Source: Oxalobacteraceae bacterium
GTDB taxonomy: Bacteria; Pseudomonadota; Gammaproteobacteria; Burkholderiales; Burkholderiaceae_D
Direction: 5' to 3'
DNA length: 64,000 nt
Assembly: GCA_030698225.1 (NCBI GenBank)
Contig: JAUYNR010000006.1
Coordinates: forward strand, 1 to 64,000
The notes under the pieces were generated by a model. That model did not search any database, was not told the origin of the DNA, and saw nothing but the letters and a program-made list of their open reading frames with translations. Position 1 is the first letter of the stretch. Each line of letters begins with the position of its first letter. Positions 8,216 through 16,032 of this stretch are shown here, piece by piece. Made by a program: the position numbers and the translations under genes.

Positions 8216-9489
8216 GCAGCGTAGGCGCGCAGCGTGGCGCCGTTGGCGATGAAGTTGGGATTCTTCACCAGCGGGTTCAGGCGCAGCAGCTCGTCGGCGC
8301 GGTGGTAGTCGCCGTACCACAGATGCGCGAGCAGCTGCAGGTTGCCCGGCGTATCGACGATGCGGTCGACCAACGGCGGGCGGGCGCTGATCAGTTTTTC
8401 AGCCGCATCGGTGACCGTCAGCGCCAGCGCTTTCAACGATTCAGTGAGAGGGCGCGAGGCGACGATGTCGGGGAAGGTCGCGCGCACCCGGGCGATCGCG
8501 CTGTTGATGACGACGCGGGTGTCGGCGGCGATGGTCTCGATGTCCGCCGGCGTCATGACCGCATCCGCGAGACCCTTGCCAAATAGTTGTGCGGAACAGC
8601 CGGCGATCGCGATCGCCAGCTGCACCTCGATGTGCGCGCTCAGGAACGCCTGCGGCGGCTGGCCGCTGGCGGCCTGCGACGGGATCAGCAGCGGCTGCTG
8701 CATATGCGCGATAGGCGCTTTCCAGACCGTCTCCAGACCGCCACGCGTATAGCCCGATGTGATGCCCGCCGCATCGTCGGCGCCGGAATAGCCGACGCGC
8801 AGATCGATCGGTGTCAACAGCGCCTTGAGGCGGGAAATCAGGCCGCCGGTCAGATCGTCGACGAACGCGATCGGGTTGTTCAGGTAGTAGACGCCGGACG
8901 CCAGCCAGCCGCGCGCCTCGATCAACTGGTCGCAATAGCCGCGCATCGTATCCATCACGCCCAGCATGTCGGCCGACAGCTGGTCGCGCAACAGTGCCGG
9001 CAGGTTCAGTGCGCCGCCGATATCGGATGCAAAGCGCGATTGCGCGGCCGCCAGCGCGTTATCGGCCGCCTCATTGACAGCCTCGACCTGCTGCAGCGGC
9101 AGCACGCGGTCGAACAGCACCGAGCGCAACGCGCTTTCCACAAACTCCAGCGTGATGCGGGTCTGGTCCGGCAGCATCGCCTCGTGCGGGATACTGGTGC
9201 GGACGAATTGCGCATTGATCGAGCCGAAGATCGGGTGAATCAGTTCGGCGGCGCCAGGCGTATCGATCGCGCCTAGGAACTGCTGCAGCTGGATTTCGTA
9301 ATCATCGCCGTAGAACACCGCCGTCATCGAGATCCGCCGCGCCGCACGCCCCATGTCTTCCACGTTGGCGCCATCCACATACGGGTATTCGTGGCTGACG
9401 ATCGCACGCTCGATGTCGTCGCCGGTGGAGACCACCTCGAACAGAATGCCGCGAAACGATGCCGGCAGCAGCGTGTTTTCCCAAGCCAT
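8212..9489 (-). CDS. DNA circularisation / tail protein N (Mu gp43-like)
   Basis: 425 residues. The N-terminus (WENTLLPASFRGILFEVVSTGDDIERAIVSHEYPYVDGANVEDMG) is the diagnostic DNA_circ_N domain (PF07157). The rest is Ala-rich and helical. In Mu the homologue gpN is a tail/baseplate component that was also implicated in circularising infecting DNA. It lies between the tape measure and the hub, as in Mu, with only 9 bp to the tape-measure gene. Confidence 0.92.
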   Translation of the reverse strand: MAWENTLLPASFRGILFEVVSTGDDIERAIVSHEYPYVDGANVEDMGRAARRISMTAVFYGDDYEIQLQQFLGAIDTPGAAELIHPIFGSINAQFVRTSIPHEAMLPDQTRITLEFVESALRSVLFDRVLPLQQVEAVNEAADNALAAAQSRFASDIGGALNLPALLRDQLSADMLGVMDTMRGYCDQLIEARGWLASGVYYLNNPIAFVDDLTGGLISRLKALLTPIDLRVGYSGADDAAGITSGYTRGGLETVWKAPIAHMQQPLLIPSQAASGQPPQAFLSAHIEVQLAIAIAGCSAQLFGKGLADAVMTPADIETIAADTRVVINSAIARVRATFPDIVASRPLTESLKALALTVTDAAEKLISARPPLVDRIVDTPGNLQLLAHLWYGDYHRADELLRLNPLVKNPNFIANGATLRAYAA

Positions 9490-9498
9490 GATCGTTCC

Positions 9499-11310
9499 CT
9501 ATTGGCGGCGCGCGTCGCGGCCGTTGACCTTGTTGACGGATTCAGCCACCTTCTGGCCGTCGATATGGACCTCGACCGGGCGGTTCGCCACTGCATCGAG
9601 CCGGGCCAGGATGGCGTCGCGGTCGCCCTTCATGCGACTGAGCTGCTTTTCCAGCTTCGCAATCATTTGCTTGTCCTGGTAGCCGGGGCCTTTCTGTCCC
9701 AGCAGCCGCGCCTCCAGCCGCTGGATTTCCAGACTCAGGCCCTTGGCGCGGTTGGTCCGGCCGATATCCGATGCAAAATATTTTCTTGCCGCATAGGCGA
9801 GCGCCAGCGGCACCGCCACTATCGCCGCACCGGCAACAACAGTCGCCAGCGCGCCGCCTGCGGCGGCAGCGGCCGCACCTTCCGCCGCGCCGCCGGCCGC
9901 ACCGGCTGCGCCCGGCAGACGCGCCATGCGCTCGGACGCCTTGATGCCGCCGGGCCAGTTAGTGACGAACACCGGCACCACATTGCCGGTCATGCCGCCG
10001 GCGGCCTGCGCCAGCCCGCCGCCCTTGCCGCCCAGCAGCTTGCCCATCAGATATTTGCCGGCCAGCACGGTTCCGATTGCGGCGCCGACCGTTGTAATCG
10101 GATTTTCGGAGAACTGGCTGGCGAGCGATCCCAAGGCACCGGTGGCCGCCTGCGCGCCGCCGGACAGCTTGGCCTTGTCGATCTCGATCGAGGCCGCCTT
10201 GATCTTGCCGAAATTGGCTTCCTTGATCGTGGCCAGATTGGCTGCCAGCTGGCCGCTGCCCATCGCCGCCTTGCCGCGCTCCATCATCTTGATAAGGTTC
10301 GGGTCGGCATCCGTGTCTTTTGCATCCAGGGAGTGCATCATCTCCAGCCAGAATTTCCGGGTGTATTGCTCGCGGAAACCGGCATCGCCCATCTTGATCG
10401 GGTTTTCCAGGCCGGCAGATTTCATCGCCCGGGTCAGCGCCAGGATGCCTTCGACCCCGTCTTTGCCCTTGAAATGCCCCTTGTCGTCGAGGTAGCTTTC
10501 GACGCTGATGCCGGTCGCCTTGCGGATCTTCCTGCGGTAATGCGGGTCGGTGATGTGGACCAGGCCATGCTCGGCCATGGTGGTGACTTCGGACGGGTTC
10601 TGTACCGTCGCATTGCGCATCAGGCGCTGGGTCAGCGCGCCCAGCAGGTTCAGGCCGCCTTCACCGGTCAGGCCGATATGGGCGCCGGCGTTGAGCAGTA
10701 TTGGCGCCTGGCGCGCCATGTCCATGGTCTCGAAGCGGCCGCTGGTCGCATGGTAGTACAGCATGTCGAGCATCTGCGGGATGCGGTTGTTTTCGATCCC
10801 CATCTTGGCCTTGATATCGAAGGCCAGATCCGCAACTTCGAGCGGCGGCGCCTCGAACACCTGGGCCGCGTTCGCCACGGTCGGCGCCAGCTGCCGGATA
10901 TCCTGCATCTTCAGGCCGGCATTGGCCAGGCGGAACTGCATCTGCGCGACTTCGAGCGGAGAATTCAGCGAGGTCTTGGAAATGTCCATCGCCATCTGGC
11001 GCAGCTCGGCCAGCGCCCTGGTCGTCATCTGGGCATTGAAGCGGATTTTCAGCAGCGTACGCTCGAAGGCCAGATTGTCGTCGATCACCGACTTCATGCC
11101 GGCGATGCCGATGCCCACACCGATCAGCCTGGTGGCGGCGGACATGCCGTTGATCGTGCGCCAGACGCGGCTCGCATGCGCTTGCAGCCGGCTGAAATGG
11201 CCGGCCGCGCCGGTCGTGAAGCGGCGCACGCTGGCGTCGCTCTGGTTCAGCATCCGGGTCAGGCCACGGTTGTTGCCGTTGACGATCAGCTGCAGTCTCA
11301 TGTCTCTCAT
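9499..11310 (-). CDS. Tail tape measure protein (Mu gp42-like)
   Basis: 603 residues. The N-terminal 350 residues match the phage minor tail/TMP type: SVRRFTTGAAGHFSRLQAHASRVWRTINGMSAATRLIGVGIG, then FERTLLKIRFNAQMT and an extended helical region. Residues 415-530 are Ala/Gly-rich with hydrophobic stretches (about 500-525 could cross a membrane). The C-terminal 80 residues are a charged coiled-coil-like region. It sets tail length and probably helps DNA pass into the cell. Its ATG overlaps the TGA of the frameshifted chaperone frame. Confidence 0.92.
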   Translation of the reverse strand: MRDMRLQLIVNGNNRGLTRMLNQSDASVRRFTTGAAGHFSRLQAHASRVWRTINGMSAATRLIGVGIGIAGMKSVIDDNLAFERTLLKIRFNAQMTTRALAELRQMAMDISKTSLNSPLEVAQMQFRLANAGLKMQDIRQLAPTVANAAQVFEAPPLEVADLAFDIKAKMGIENNRIPQMLDMLYYHATSGRFETMDMARQAPILLNAGAHIGLTGEGGLNLLGALTQRLMRNATVQNPSEVTTMAEHGLVHITDPHYRRKIRKATGISVESYLDDKGHFKGKDGVEGILALTRAMKSAGLENPIKMGDAGFREQYTRKFWLEMMHSLDAKDTDADPNLIKMMERGKAAMGSGQLAANLATIKEANFGKIKAASIEIDKAKLSGGAQAATGALGSLASQFSENPITTVGAAIGTVLAGKYLMGKLLGGKGGGLAQAAGGMTGNVVPVFVTNWPGGIKASERMARLPGAAGAAGGAAEGAAAAAAGGALATVVAGAAIVAVPLALAYAARKYFASDIGRTNRAKGLSLEIQRLEARLLGQKGPGYQDKQMIAKLEKQLSRMKGDRDAILARLDAVANRPVEVHIDGQKVAESVNKVNGRDARRQ

Positions 11311-11968
11311 CGGGTGGCCTTGTTGCGCGCAGGCGTTGGGTGGAGATTACGTTTGGGGGCGGCGGCCATGTCCGGCACCGGGTCGGCCAGGCGCCGGGTG
11401 GCGACGCGCTTCTGGTCCGGCTCGTCGTCGCCGCCGGCTTCGGCGCTGGCGATGGCCAGCACGTACAGCCACTGGCCGTCGGTTATTTTGTCTGCCGGGC
11501 AGCCAAAGAAATGACTAGCCTTTTCAGCAAAGCGCCACTTAAATCGTTCAAAGACGGCATGTCTGGCTTTTTTTTAACGTCTTCCAGCAGGGCAGCAAAT
11601 GCGGCATCCGTCAGCGTCCGCTCGGACGGCGAGTACTCCTTTTCGAATTCATAATAGGCGTCACCGATCGCATTGCGTTCATCGCGGGACAGCGTGTCCA
11701 GGACGATCTCGGCTGTGGCGAACACCGGCGTTTTGGTGGCCGGATCGATCACAAAGCGCTGGATCAGCTGCGTGGCTTTTTCAGACTCGAACAGATCCGC
11801 GTTGCTAACCTTCAGCTCGGTCTTGTACTCGTCGAGCAGCTTGTTGGCGGCCCAGCCTGCTTCCTGGTGGTCGCGCTCGGTCAGTATGCGCAAGCCCAGC
11901 GTGACATCGCCCAGCTTGAAAGTCTTGACGACGTCGCGGCCGGCCTTCAGTTTTGCAAGCAAGTCCAT
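11307..11968 (-). CDS. Tail assembly chaperone, -1 frameshift long form (joined frames)
   Basis: Predicted 220-residue product. Translation starts with the gp41-like frame at 11968. At Lys134 the ribosome can slip on A AAA AAG (11573-11567) and read the -1 frame, which stays open to a TGA at 11309-11307. I translated the 86 added residues by hand and found no stop; they begin ARHAVFERFKW and end NKATR. The last TGA overlaps the tape-measure ATG as ATGA. Paired short and long chaperones that coat the tape measure are the rule in long-tailed phages (lambda G/GT type). Confidence 0.82.
11483..11968 (-). CDS. Tail assembly chaperone, short form (Mu gp41-like)
   Basis: 161 residues from ATG at 11968, starting MDLLAKLKAGRDVVKTFKLG. 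Contains LTERDHQEAGWAANKLL and IDPATKTPVFATAEIVLDTLSRDERNAI, typical of the Mu gp41/TAC family. It lies between tail tube and tape measure, the conserved chaperone position, and its start shares bases with the tube stop (TGATG). Open sequence upstream of 11968 in this frame is only the shadow of the sheath and tube genes. Confidence 0.9.
   Translation of the reverse strand: MDLLAKLKAGRDVVKTFKLGDVTLGLRILTERDHQEAGWAANKLLDEYKTELKVSNADLFESEKATQLIQRFVIDPATKTPVFATAEIVLDTLSRDERNAIGDAYYEFEKEYSPSERTLTDAAFAALLEDVKKKPDMPSLNDLSGALLKRLVISLAARQTK
11567..11573 (-). promoter_or_regulatory. Slippery heptamer A AAA AAG for programmed -1 frameshifting
   Basis: Eight consecutive A residues (- strand, 11575-11568) followed by G, phased in the zero frame as GTT AAA AAA AAG. 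This is the efficient heptamer known from E. coli dnaX. A Shine-Dalgarno-like GGAAG lies a few bases upstream, as at other -1 sites. Confidence 0.82.
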
Positions 11969-12354
11969 CACACCACCTGCTTGTCGAGCGCGTGCATGCT
12001 GATCGAACGCACCGCTTCCTTGTTCAGCGCGTACTTGCTGCCGACCTCTTCCGTCGTGCAGCCGATGTAAATCTCGCGCTTGCCGCCGCTGCCGCAGGCC
12101 GGATAGACGGTGATGGTGGCGCCCTGCATGTTGTCCCAGTCCGGCTCGGAGCCGTCCAGCGGAATGCATGCCTCGATCTTCAGCGAATGCTCCTTGACGC
12201 CGCAGGACGTGCCCAGCGCGCGCTTCTTGCTGTTCATCGTCATCACGGTCTTGGCGCCGGTCTTGGTGGTCGGATCCACCGAGACCACCTCGTATTCGAC
12301 GCCATTGACTTCCATGACGATGGTGCCGCAGTACTCTTTGTTGGTGATACCCAT
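11968..12354 (-). CDS. Tail tube protein (Mu gp40/gpM-like)
   Basis: 128 residues, GITNKEYCGTIVMEVNGVEYEVVSVDPTTKTGAKTVMTMNSKKRALG, matching the Mu-type tail tube family (PF10618) in sequence and length. The middle (SEPDWDNMQGATITVYPACG) is also typical. A GGAG Shine-Dalgarno sequence precedes the ATG. It follows the sheath gene after a 60-bp gap and forms the inner tube of the contractile tail. Confidence 0.92.
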   Translation of the reverse strand: MGITNKEYCGTIVMEVNGVEYEVVSVDPTTKTGAKTVMTMNSKKRALGTSCGVKEHSLKIEACIPLDGSEPDWDNMQGATITVYPACGSGGKREIYIGCTTEEVGSKYALNKEAVRSISMHALDKQVV

Positions 12355-12414
12355 AAGGGACTCCTGTTGATATCGGTTCGGTTACGGTGGGTGGGGCGCG
12401 ATGCCGGCGAACTG

Positions 12415-13836
12415 TTACAGCAGCAGGTCGAAACGCTCGGCCAGGATGTGCAGGCCATTGATCACGTCCAGCGGAATGCGCTCGTTGAGCCGGCTGACGT
12501 CCTGGATGTCGCGCTCGACGATGTATTGCGGCAGGTTGTCGGTGACCTGCTCGATGATCTCCAGCTCCTCCAGCTGCTTGAGCAGCACGATGCCGGTGTC
12601 GCGCATGCCGGCGATCAGGCGGTCGCTGATCTTGGCGCGGCTGTAGCGGCGCGCGCGGTCTTCGACGAACACCTTGGCCACGTACTTCAGCGTGCGCGGG
12701 GTGGTGATGTCGAGCAGCGCCACGTCCGGCACGCCGGCGGCATTGAGCACATAGGTGGTGATCGCGCGCACGATCTGGACCCGTTCGCCGGGGCCGACAC
12801 CCAGCGGCGTCACGCCGTTGTACAGCGCGCTTTCCTCTTCGGTGCGCGAGGTGCGGTCGGCCACCAGCGGCACCGCAATGCCCTTGACTTCCACATAATC
12901 GAACGGCAGCGCCGGGTCTTCGGTGGCCGCGATGGTGGCCGCATAGGCGGCGGCGATTTCCATCGTTGCGGTGCTGGTATTGCGGCACCAGGCGTTATTG
13001 ATCCAGCCGTGGTTCAGCAAGTTTGATAGCGCGATCGCCGCCGCCAGCGTGCCGTTCGACGCGGTGTAACCGAGCGCCCAGCGCTTTTCCGCGTAATTGC
13101 CGACGTTGTCCAGGTGGTTGCGCAGCGCGGTCAGGTTCGGCGCGTCACGGTACGGGACCACGACCTGGTCATGGCCGCCCAGGAACGCAGATGTCAGCGC
13201 GTCGGTGAGGTCCGGATCGGTGGCGCCGGCAACCGGCGCGCCGACTGCCAGCGTCATGCCGGCAGTGGCGCCGGAAGAGGCAACCTTGAAGCTATTGGCC
13301 ACCGTGCCCTTGTTCTTGGCGGTGATAGTGATCAGGCCGGCCACGTTCGCGGCGGTGAACGGCAGATTGGGCCGTGCGGTGATCGCGGTCACGAAGGCAG
13401 CGGCCACCGTGGTCGGAGTGTCGGTCGTCGCGACGTTGACCTGCACCAGGTCGGCGTTGAGCGCCAGCGCAAAGGCGCCGGCCGCAGTCGGCACGCCGTC
13501 CACCGTGACCGGCCAGGACGCCAGCGTGCCGCCGGCGATATCGTCCAGGGCCACCACCGAAAGATTGGCATACGGGTTGGCCAGCAGCGCGGCGCGCACC
13601 ATCCGGTGCAGCTGGGAACCAAAGCCGCAGGCTACAGCCGCCTCGATGTCGGAGAAGACGTCGGTCAGCGTCAGCGCGGCCAGCGTGCCGGCGGCGGTTT
13701 TCTGGCCGATGATCAGCGTGCGCTGACGGTTGCCCGGCAGATTGCGCACCGCCATGCGGGTGTTGAATTCGGTGTACACGCCCGGCTTGCGGATGGACGA
13801 CGGGATAGTCTCGAACTGGATGTTGGCAGAGGACAT
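12415..13836 (-). CDS. Tail sheath protein (Mu gp39/gpL-like)
   Basis: 473 residues starting MSSANIQFETIPSSIRKPGVYTEFNTRMAVRNLPGNRQRTLIIGQ, the conserved sheath opening of Mu-like phages. The C-terminal domain (ITTPRTLKYVAKVFVEDRARRYSRAKISDR and VSRLNERIPLDVINGLHILAERFDLLL) is the part that holds the sheath together. An insertion domain occupies roughly residues 110-230. The start at 13836 was chosen over in-frame upstream sequence, which shadows the DUF2635 gene. Confidence 0.93.
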   Translation of the reverse strand: MSSANIQFETIPSSIRKPGVYTEFNTRMAVRNLPGNRQRTLIIGQKTAAGTLAALTLTDVFSDIEAAVACGFGSQLHRMVRAALLANPYANLSVVALDDIAGGTLASWPVTVDGVPTAAGAFALALNADLVQVNVATTDTPTTVAAAFVTAITARPNLPFTAANVAGLITITAKNKGTVANSFKVASSGATAGMTLAVGAPVAGATDPDLTDALTSAFLGGHDQVVVPYRDAPNLTALRNHLDNVGNYAEKRWALGYTASNGTLAAAIALSNLLNHGWINNAWCRNTSTATMEIAAAYAATIAATEDPALPFDYVEVKGIAVPLVADRTSRTEEESALYNGVTPLGVGPGERVQIVRAITTYVLNAAGVPDVALLDITTPRTLKYVAKVFVEDRARRYSRAKISDRLIAGMRDTGIVLLKQLEELEIIEQVTDNLPQYIVERDIQDVSRLNERIPLDVINGLHILAERFDLLL

Positions 13837-13865
13837 GGGGGAGCCTTTCGCTCTACGGTAAAGGG

Positions 13866-14108
13866 TTATTTGGACGGAAATTGACCGGCCTTGACTGCGG
13901 CGGCCTCGGCCTTGCTGCGTGCGGCCAGGTGCGCGGCCCACGCGTCATCGGTCAGCGCGACCAGGTCGCCGTCACTGATCGCCTTGCGGTAGTAATGGCA
14001 GGCTTCGACCTCGACCGGCTCGGCGTCGGTGATGTAGGTGTGCGGGTTGCCTTCCTTCGGCAGCCTCAGGCCGGGCGCGGCTTTTACGTGGAGTGTGTTG
14101 GCATGCAT
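13866..14108 (-). CDS. Small Mu gp38-like protein (DUF2635)
   Basis: 80 residues: HVKAAPGLRLPKEGNPHTYITDAEPVEVEACHYYRKAISDGDLV is the DUF2635 signature, always found just upstream of the sheath gene in Mu-like phages. Function unknown. It is the first gene after the late-promoter motif at 14173-14215, giving a leader of roughly 55-60 nt, and has a good Shine-Dalgarno sequence (AAAGGATG). Confidence 0.85.
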   Translation of the reverse strand: MHANTLHVKAAPGLRLPKEGNPHTYITDAEPVEVEACHYYRKAISDGDLVALTDDAWAAHLAARSKAEAAAVKAGQFPSK

Positions 14109-14172
14109 GCGACATCCTTTGGTGATGCCGCAAGGTGTGCGGCGCTAATCAGAAATGAACTACGGAAATCAC

Positions 14173-14215
14173 ATTCTGAACGCGCGCGCGCGGGGATTGC
14201 AGTAAAGCGTTTTAC
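14173..14215 (-). promoter_or_regulatory. Predicted late promoter (copy 2) before the sheath operon
   Basis: The - strand reads GTAAAACGCTTT from 14215, then a (CG)n run (14191-14181) and a -10-like CAGAAT at 14178-14173. Spacing matches the other three copies to the base, although the right half of the upstream dyad (AATTAC) is degenerate here. It lies in the 190-bp gap between gp37 and DUF2635, and starts a transcript for gp38-like, sheath, tube, chaperones and tape measure. Confidence 0.68.
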
Positions 14216-14298
14216 AATTTACCGCAGGGAAAAAGGGGAAACGGCCCGCCGGGAAGGTGAGCCGCTACGGGAACCTGCAGGGAATTTACAACGCAGCG

Positions 14299-14892
14299 TC
14301 AGGGCGCCGCGTGGACGATCAGCGCGGCCGCATCGGCGACGTCGTCGCCCGGCTTCAGATAGAAGGTCTGGCCGGTTTTCAGCCAGTCGTCGGCGCTGAC
14401 GTTCGCGCATTCCGGCAGCGCCGCACTCCAGGCGAACTGGCATTCAAAGGAGATGGCCAGGATGCTTTCCGCATGGGCGCCGTCCGACTTGCGGGCCACG
14501 AACAGCGTCTCGATCTCGGTATGCATCAAAGGCCGGTGCATCGGCAGGCCGAGCCGCTGGTTCTCCAGCAGCGCGATCAGGTCTTCGGCGATCTGGAAGC
14601 TGCCCGGTTCGTGCATGTCGCCATGGCGGGTCGCGCGCTCGTTGCGCGGATTGCGCGCAGCGACATACAGCACCAGGTGCACGGCAACCAGACGGCTGCG
14701 CTCGCCCAGCATGCCTTGCTGCTTCATGCGGGTGAAAGCGACGAACACGGCCGGGAAGCGGAATGTCGATTGCGTGCTTTCGTCGATCTGGCCACCGTAG
14801 GTATCCACCGTCAGCAGCTTGTACGGCCACAGGCCGGCCGCCTGGGCCGCATTGACGCGGGCTACGATCGCGTCTTCCAGCTCGCCGATCAC
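14299..14892 (-). CDS. Mu gp37-like protein (DUF1834)
   Basis: 197 residues with a GTG start that overlaps the gp36 stop (GTGA). MIGELEDAIVARVNAAQAAGLWPYKLLTVDTYGGQID and the C-terminal LKTGQTFYLKPGDDVADAAALI match the gp37/DUF1834 family. Probably a tail terminator or head-tail joining protein, judging from position between gp36 and the sheath. No catalytic motif. Confidence 0.88.
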   Translation of the reverse strand: MIGELEDAIVARVNAAQAAGLWPYKLLTVDTYGGQIDESTQSTFRFPAVFVAFTRMKQQGMLGERSRLVAVHLVLYVAARNPRNERATRHGDMHEPGSFQIAEDLIALLENQRLGLPMHRPLMHTEIETLFVARKSDGAHAESILAISFECQFAWSAALPECANVSADDWLKTGQTFYLKPGDDVADAAALIVHAAP

Positions 14893-15371
14893 TTCAGGCC
14901 GCCCATGAAATCATTCAGCGAGGAGCGGGTGAAGATGCGCGGCTCGCCGTCGAACTCGGCCTCGCCGGCGGTCAGGCTTTCCGGTTGCAGGCCGTTGCCG
15001 CCGGCAGTGCCCTGGCCGTTTTGCGCGCACAGGATGATTTTCCCGTTGCTGATTTGGGCCAGCTTGGCGTCGGCTTCCTTGTAACGGTCCTTCACCTCAT
15101 CGGTGGCGCTGATGCCGGAGGATCCGGTCAATCTGTAGCGTGCAATGTCCATGCACAGCTGGTTCAGAAAAGTTGCCACCGCTGGCGCAGTTACCACCAG
15201 CGGCAGCGCACAACGCTGTCCGGCGAAGAAATCAATCTGCTCGGAAGCTTTGTCCAGCGCGTTTTGCACCCGTGCCGTCACGACCGCACCGGTGCCGTCA
15301 GGGTCGCCGATGATCTGCATCTCGCGCAGGCCGAATTCGTCGATCATGTCTTGCGGGGTGGCGTAGGTCAT
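14889..15371 (-). CDS. Mu gp36-like protein (DUF1320), head-tail connector
   Basis: 160 residues: TYATPQDMIDEFGLREMQIIGD and ASEQIDFFAGQRCALPL...CMDIARYRLTG are the DUF1320 hallmarks. These proteins resemble head-completion (gp6-like) connectors. It precedes gp37 as in Mu. The C-terminus (about 110-160) is a low-complexity extension. Confidence 0.9.
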   Translation of the reverse strand: MTYATPQDMIDEFGLREMQIIGDPDGTGAVVTARVQNALDKASEQIDFFAGQRCALPLVVTAPAVATFLNQLCMDIARYRLTGSSGISATDEVKDRYKEADAKLAQISNGKIILCAQNGQGTAGGNGLQPESLTAGEAEFDGEPRIFTRSSLNDFMGGLK

Positions 15372-15401
15372 GGCGGTCTCAGGTGCTATTGGTTCGGATG
15401 A

Positions 15402-15596
15402 TCAGGAGATGTCGGCGTCAGCTGCCTTGCCCGTCTGCGTTGCGCGCAGCACACCGGCGGTCACCAGTTCGGCCGCTTCGGCTGTGTCCATATCGATGAA
15501 GTCGCCTTCCCCATACAGGACGTCGCCGTTCGACAACGGGCTCAGTACCGCATAGGTCCGGATAGTTGTTTCAATTTTCTTCGGCTTTGTTGCCAT
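15402..15596 (-). CDS. Mu gp35-like small protein
   Basis: 64 residues from the ATG at 15596, which has a GGAG Shine-Dalgarno sequence 8 nt upstream; an earlier in-frame start at 15608 is less well placed. TYAVLSPLSNGDVLYGEGDFIDMDTAEAAELVTAGVLR resembles the short gp35 family that precedes gp36 in Mu-like genomes. Function unknown. Confidence 0.78.
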   Translation of the reverse strand: MATKPKKIETTIRTYAVLSPLSNGDVLYGEGDFIDMDTAEAAELVTAGVLRATQTGKAADADIS

Positions 15597-15636
15597 GGTG
15601 TACTCCAAATGTCAACATCAATCATCTATTTTCAAG

Positions 15637-15660
15637 CCTCTCCCGCCACTGCGGGAGAGG
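15637..15660. repeat. Perfect hairpin CCTCTCCCGC-CACT-GCGGGAGAGG
   Basis: Ten-base-pair perfect stem with a 4-nt loop, between two capsid-region genes of the prophage. The arms are nearly the same as those of the repeats around the chromosomal DUF559 gene (50875-51349). No T-run follows in either direction, so it is more like a REP-type repeat than a terminator. Confidence 0.75.
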
Positions 15661-15687
15661 TAGCTGTTGCTTCGCGGGTGGTATCTG

Positions 15688-15984
15688 TTAAACGGCGGCG
15701 TCCTTCTTGGCTTGCGCAGTCTGGTATGGCATCCATTCAGCGTAGCGGCCGGTAGTCGGGGCGGTATCGCCTTCCTGCACCAGCGTCACCGAGCGCCGTT
15801 CATGCAATCCCGCGTAGATATCGAGTACCGCGATATTGATGCAGCGGTCGCCCCAGACGGCAACGACCGTCGCATCCAGTGGCTCGTTGCCGTTGACTTC
15901 CATCTTGCTGTTGCCGCCTTGGCCTTCGATATCGGCGGGGCATGGACGGTACCAGACCTTGCGGCCGACTGTTGGTGAAATCAT
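15688..15984 (-). CDS. Hypothetical capsid-region protein
   Basis: 98 residues with a good Shine-Dalgarno sequence (GAAAGGAAG). Contains KVWYRPCPADIEGQGGN and DATVVAVWGDRCINIAVLDIYAGLHERRSVTLVQEGD, a beta-rich pattern seen in small head-region proteins of Mu-like prophages. It lies between the capsid gene and gp35. I do not recognise a named family. Confidence 0.75.
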   Translation of the reverse strand: MISPTVGRKVWYRPCPADIEGQGGNSKMEVNGNEPLDATVVAVWGDRCINIAVLDIYAGLHERRSVTLVQEGDTAPTTGRYAEWMPYQTAQAKKDAAV

Positions 15985-16032
15985 TTTCTTCCTTTCGTTT
16001 GCCCCACGAACCGGGAGGCTTTCGGTTGTGGA

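Noticed and set aside
9391-11514. 707-codon open frame on the + strand opposite the tape measure
   Set aside because: Composition is Arg/Gln/His-rich without domain pattern and it mirrors the real tape-measure frame; a product of high GC.
15637-15660. Intrinsic terminator in the head operon
   Set aside because: The stem is perfect but no T-run follows on either strand and the downstream genes need read-through; it was kept as a repeat.
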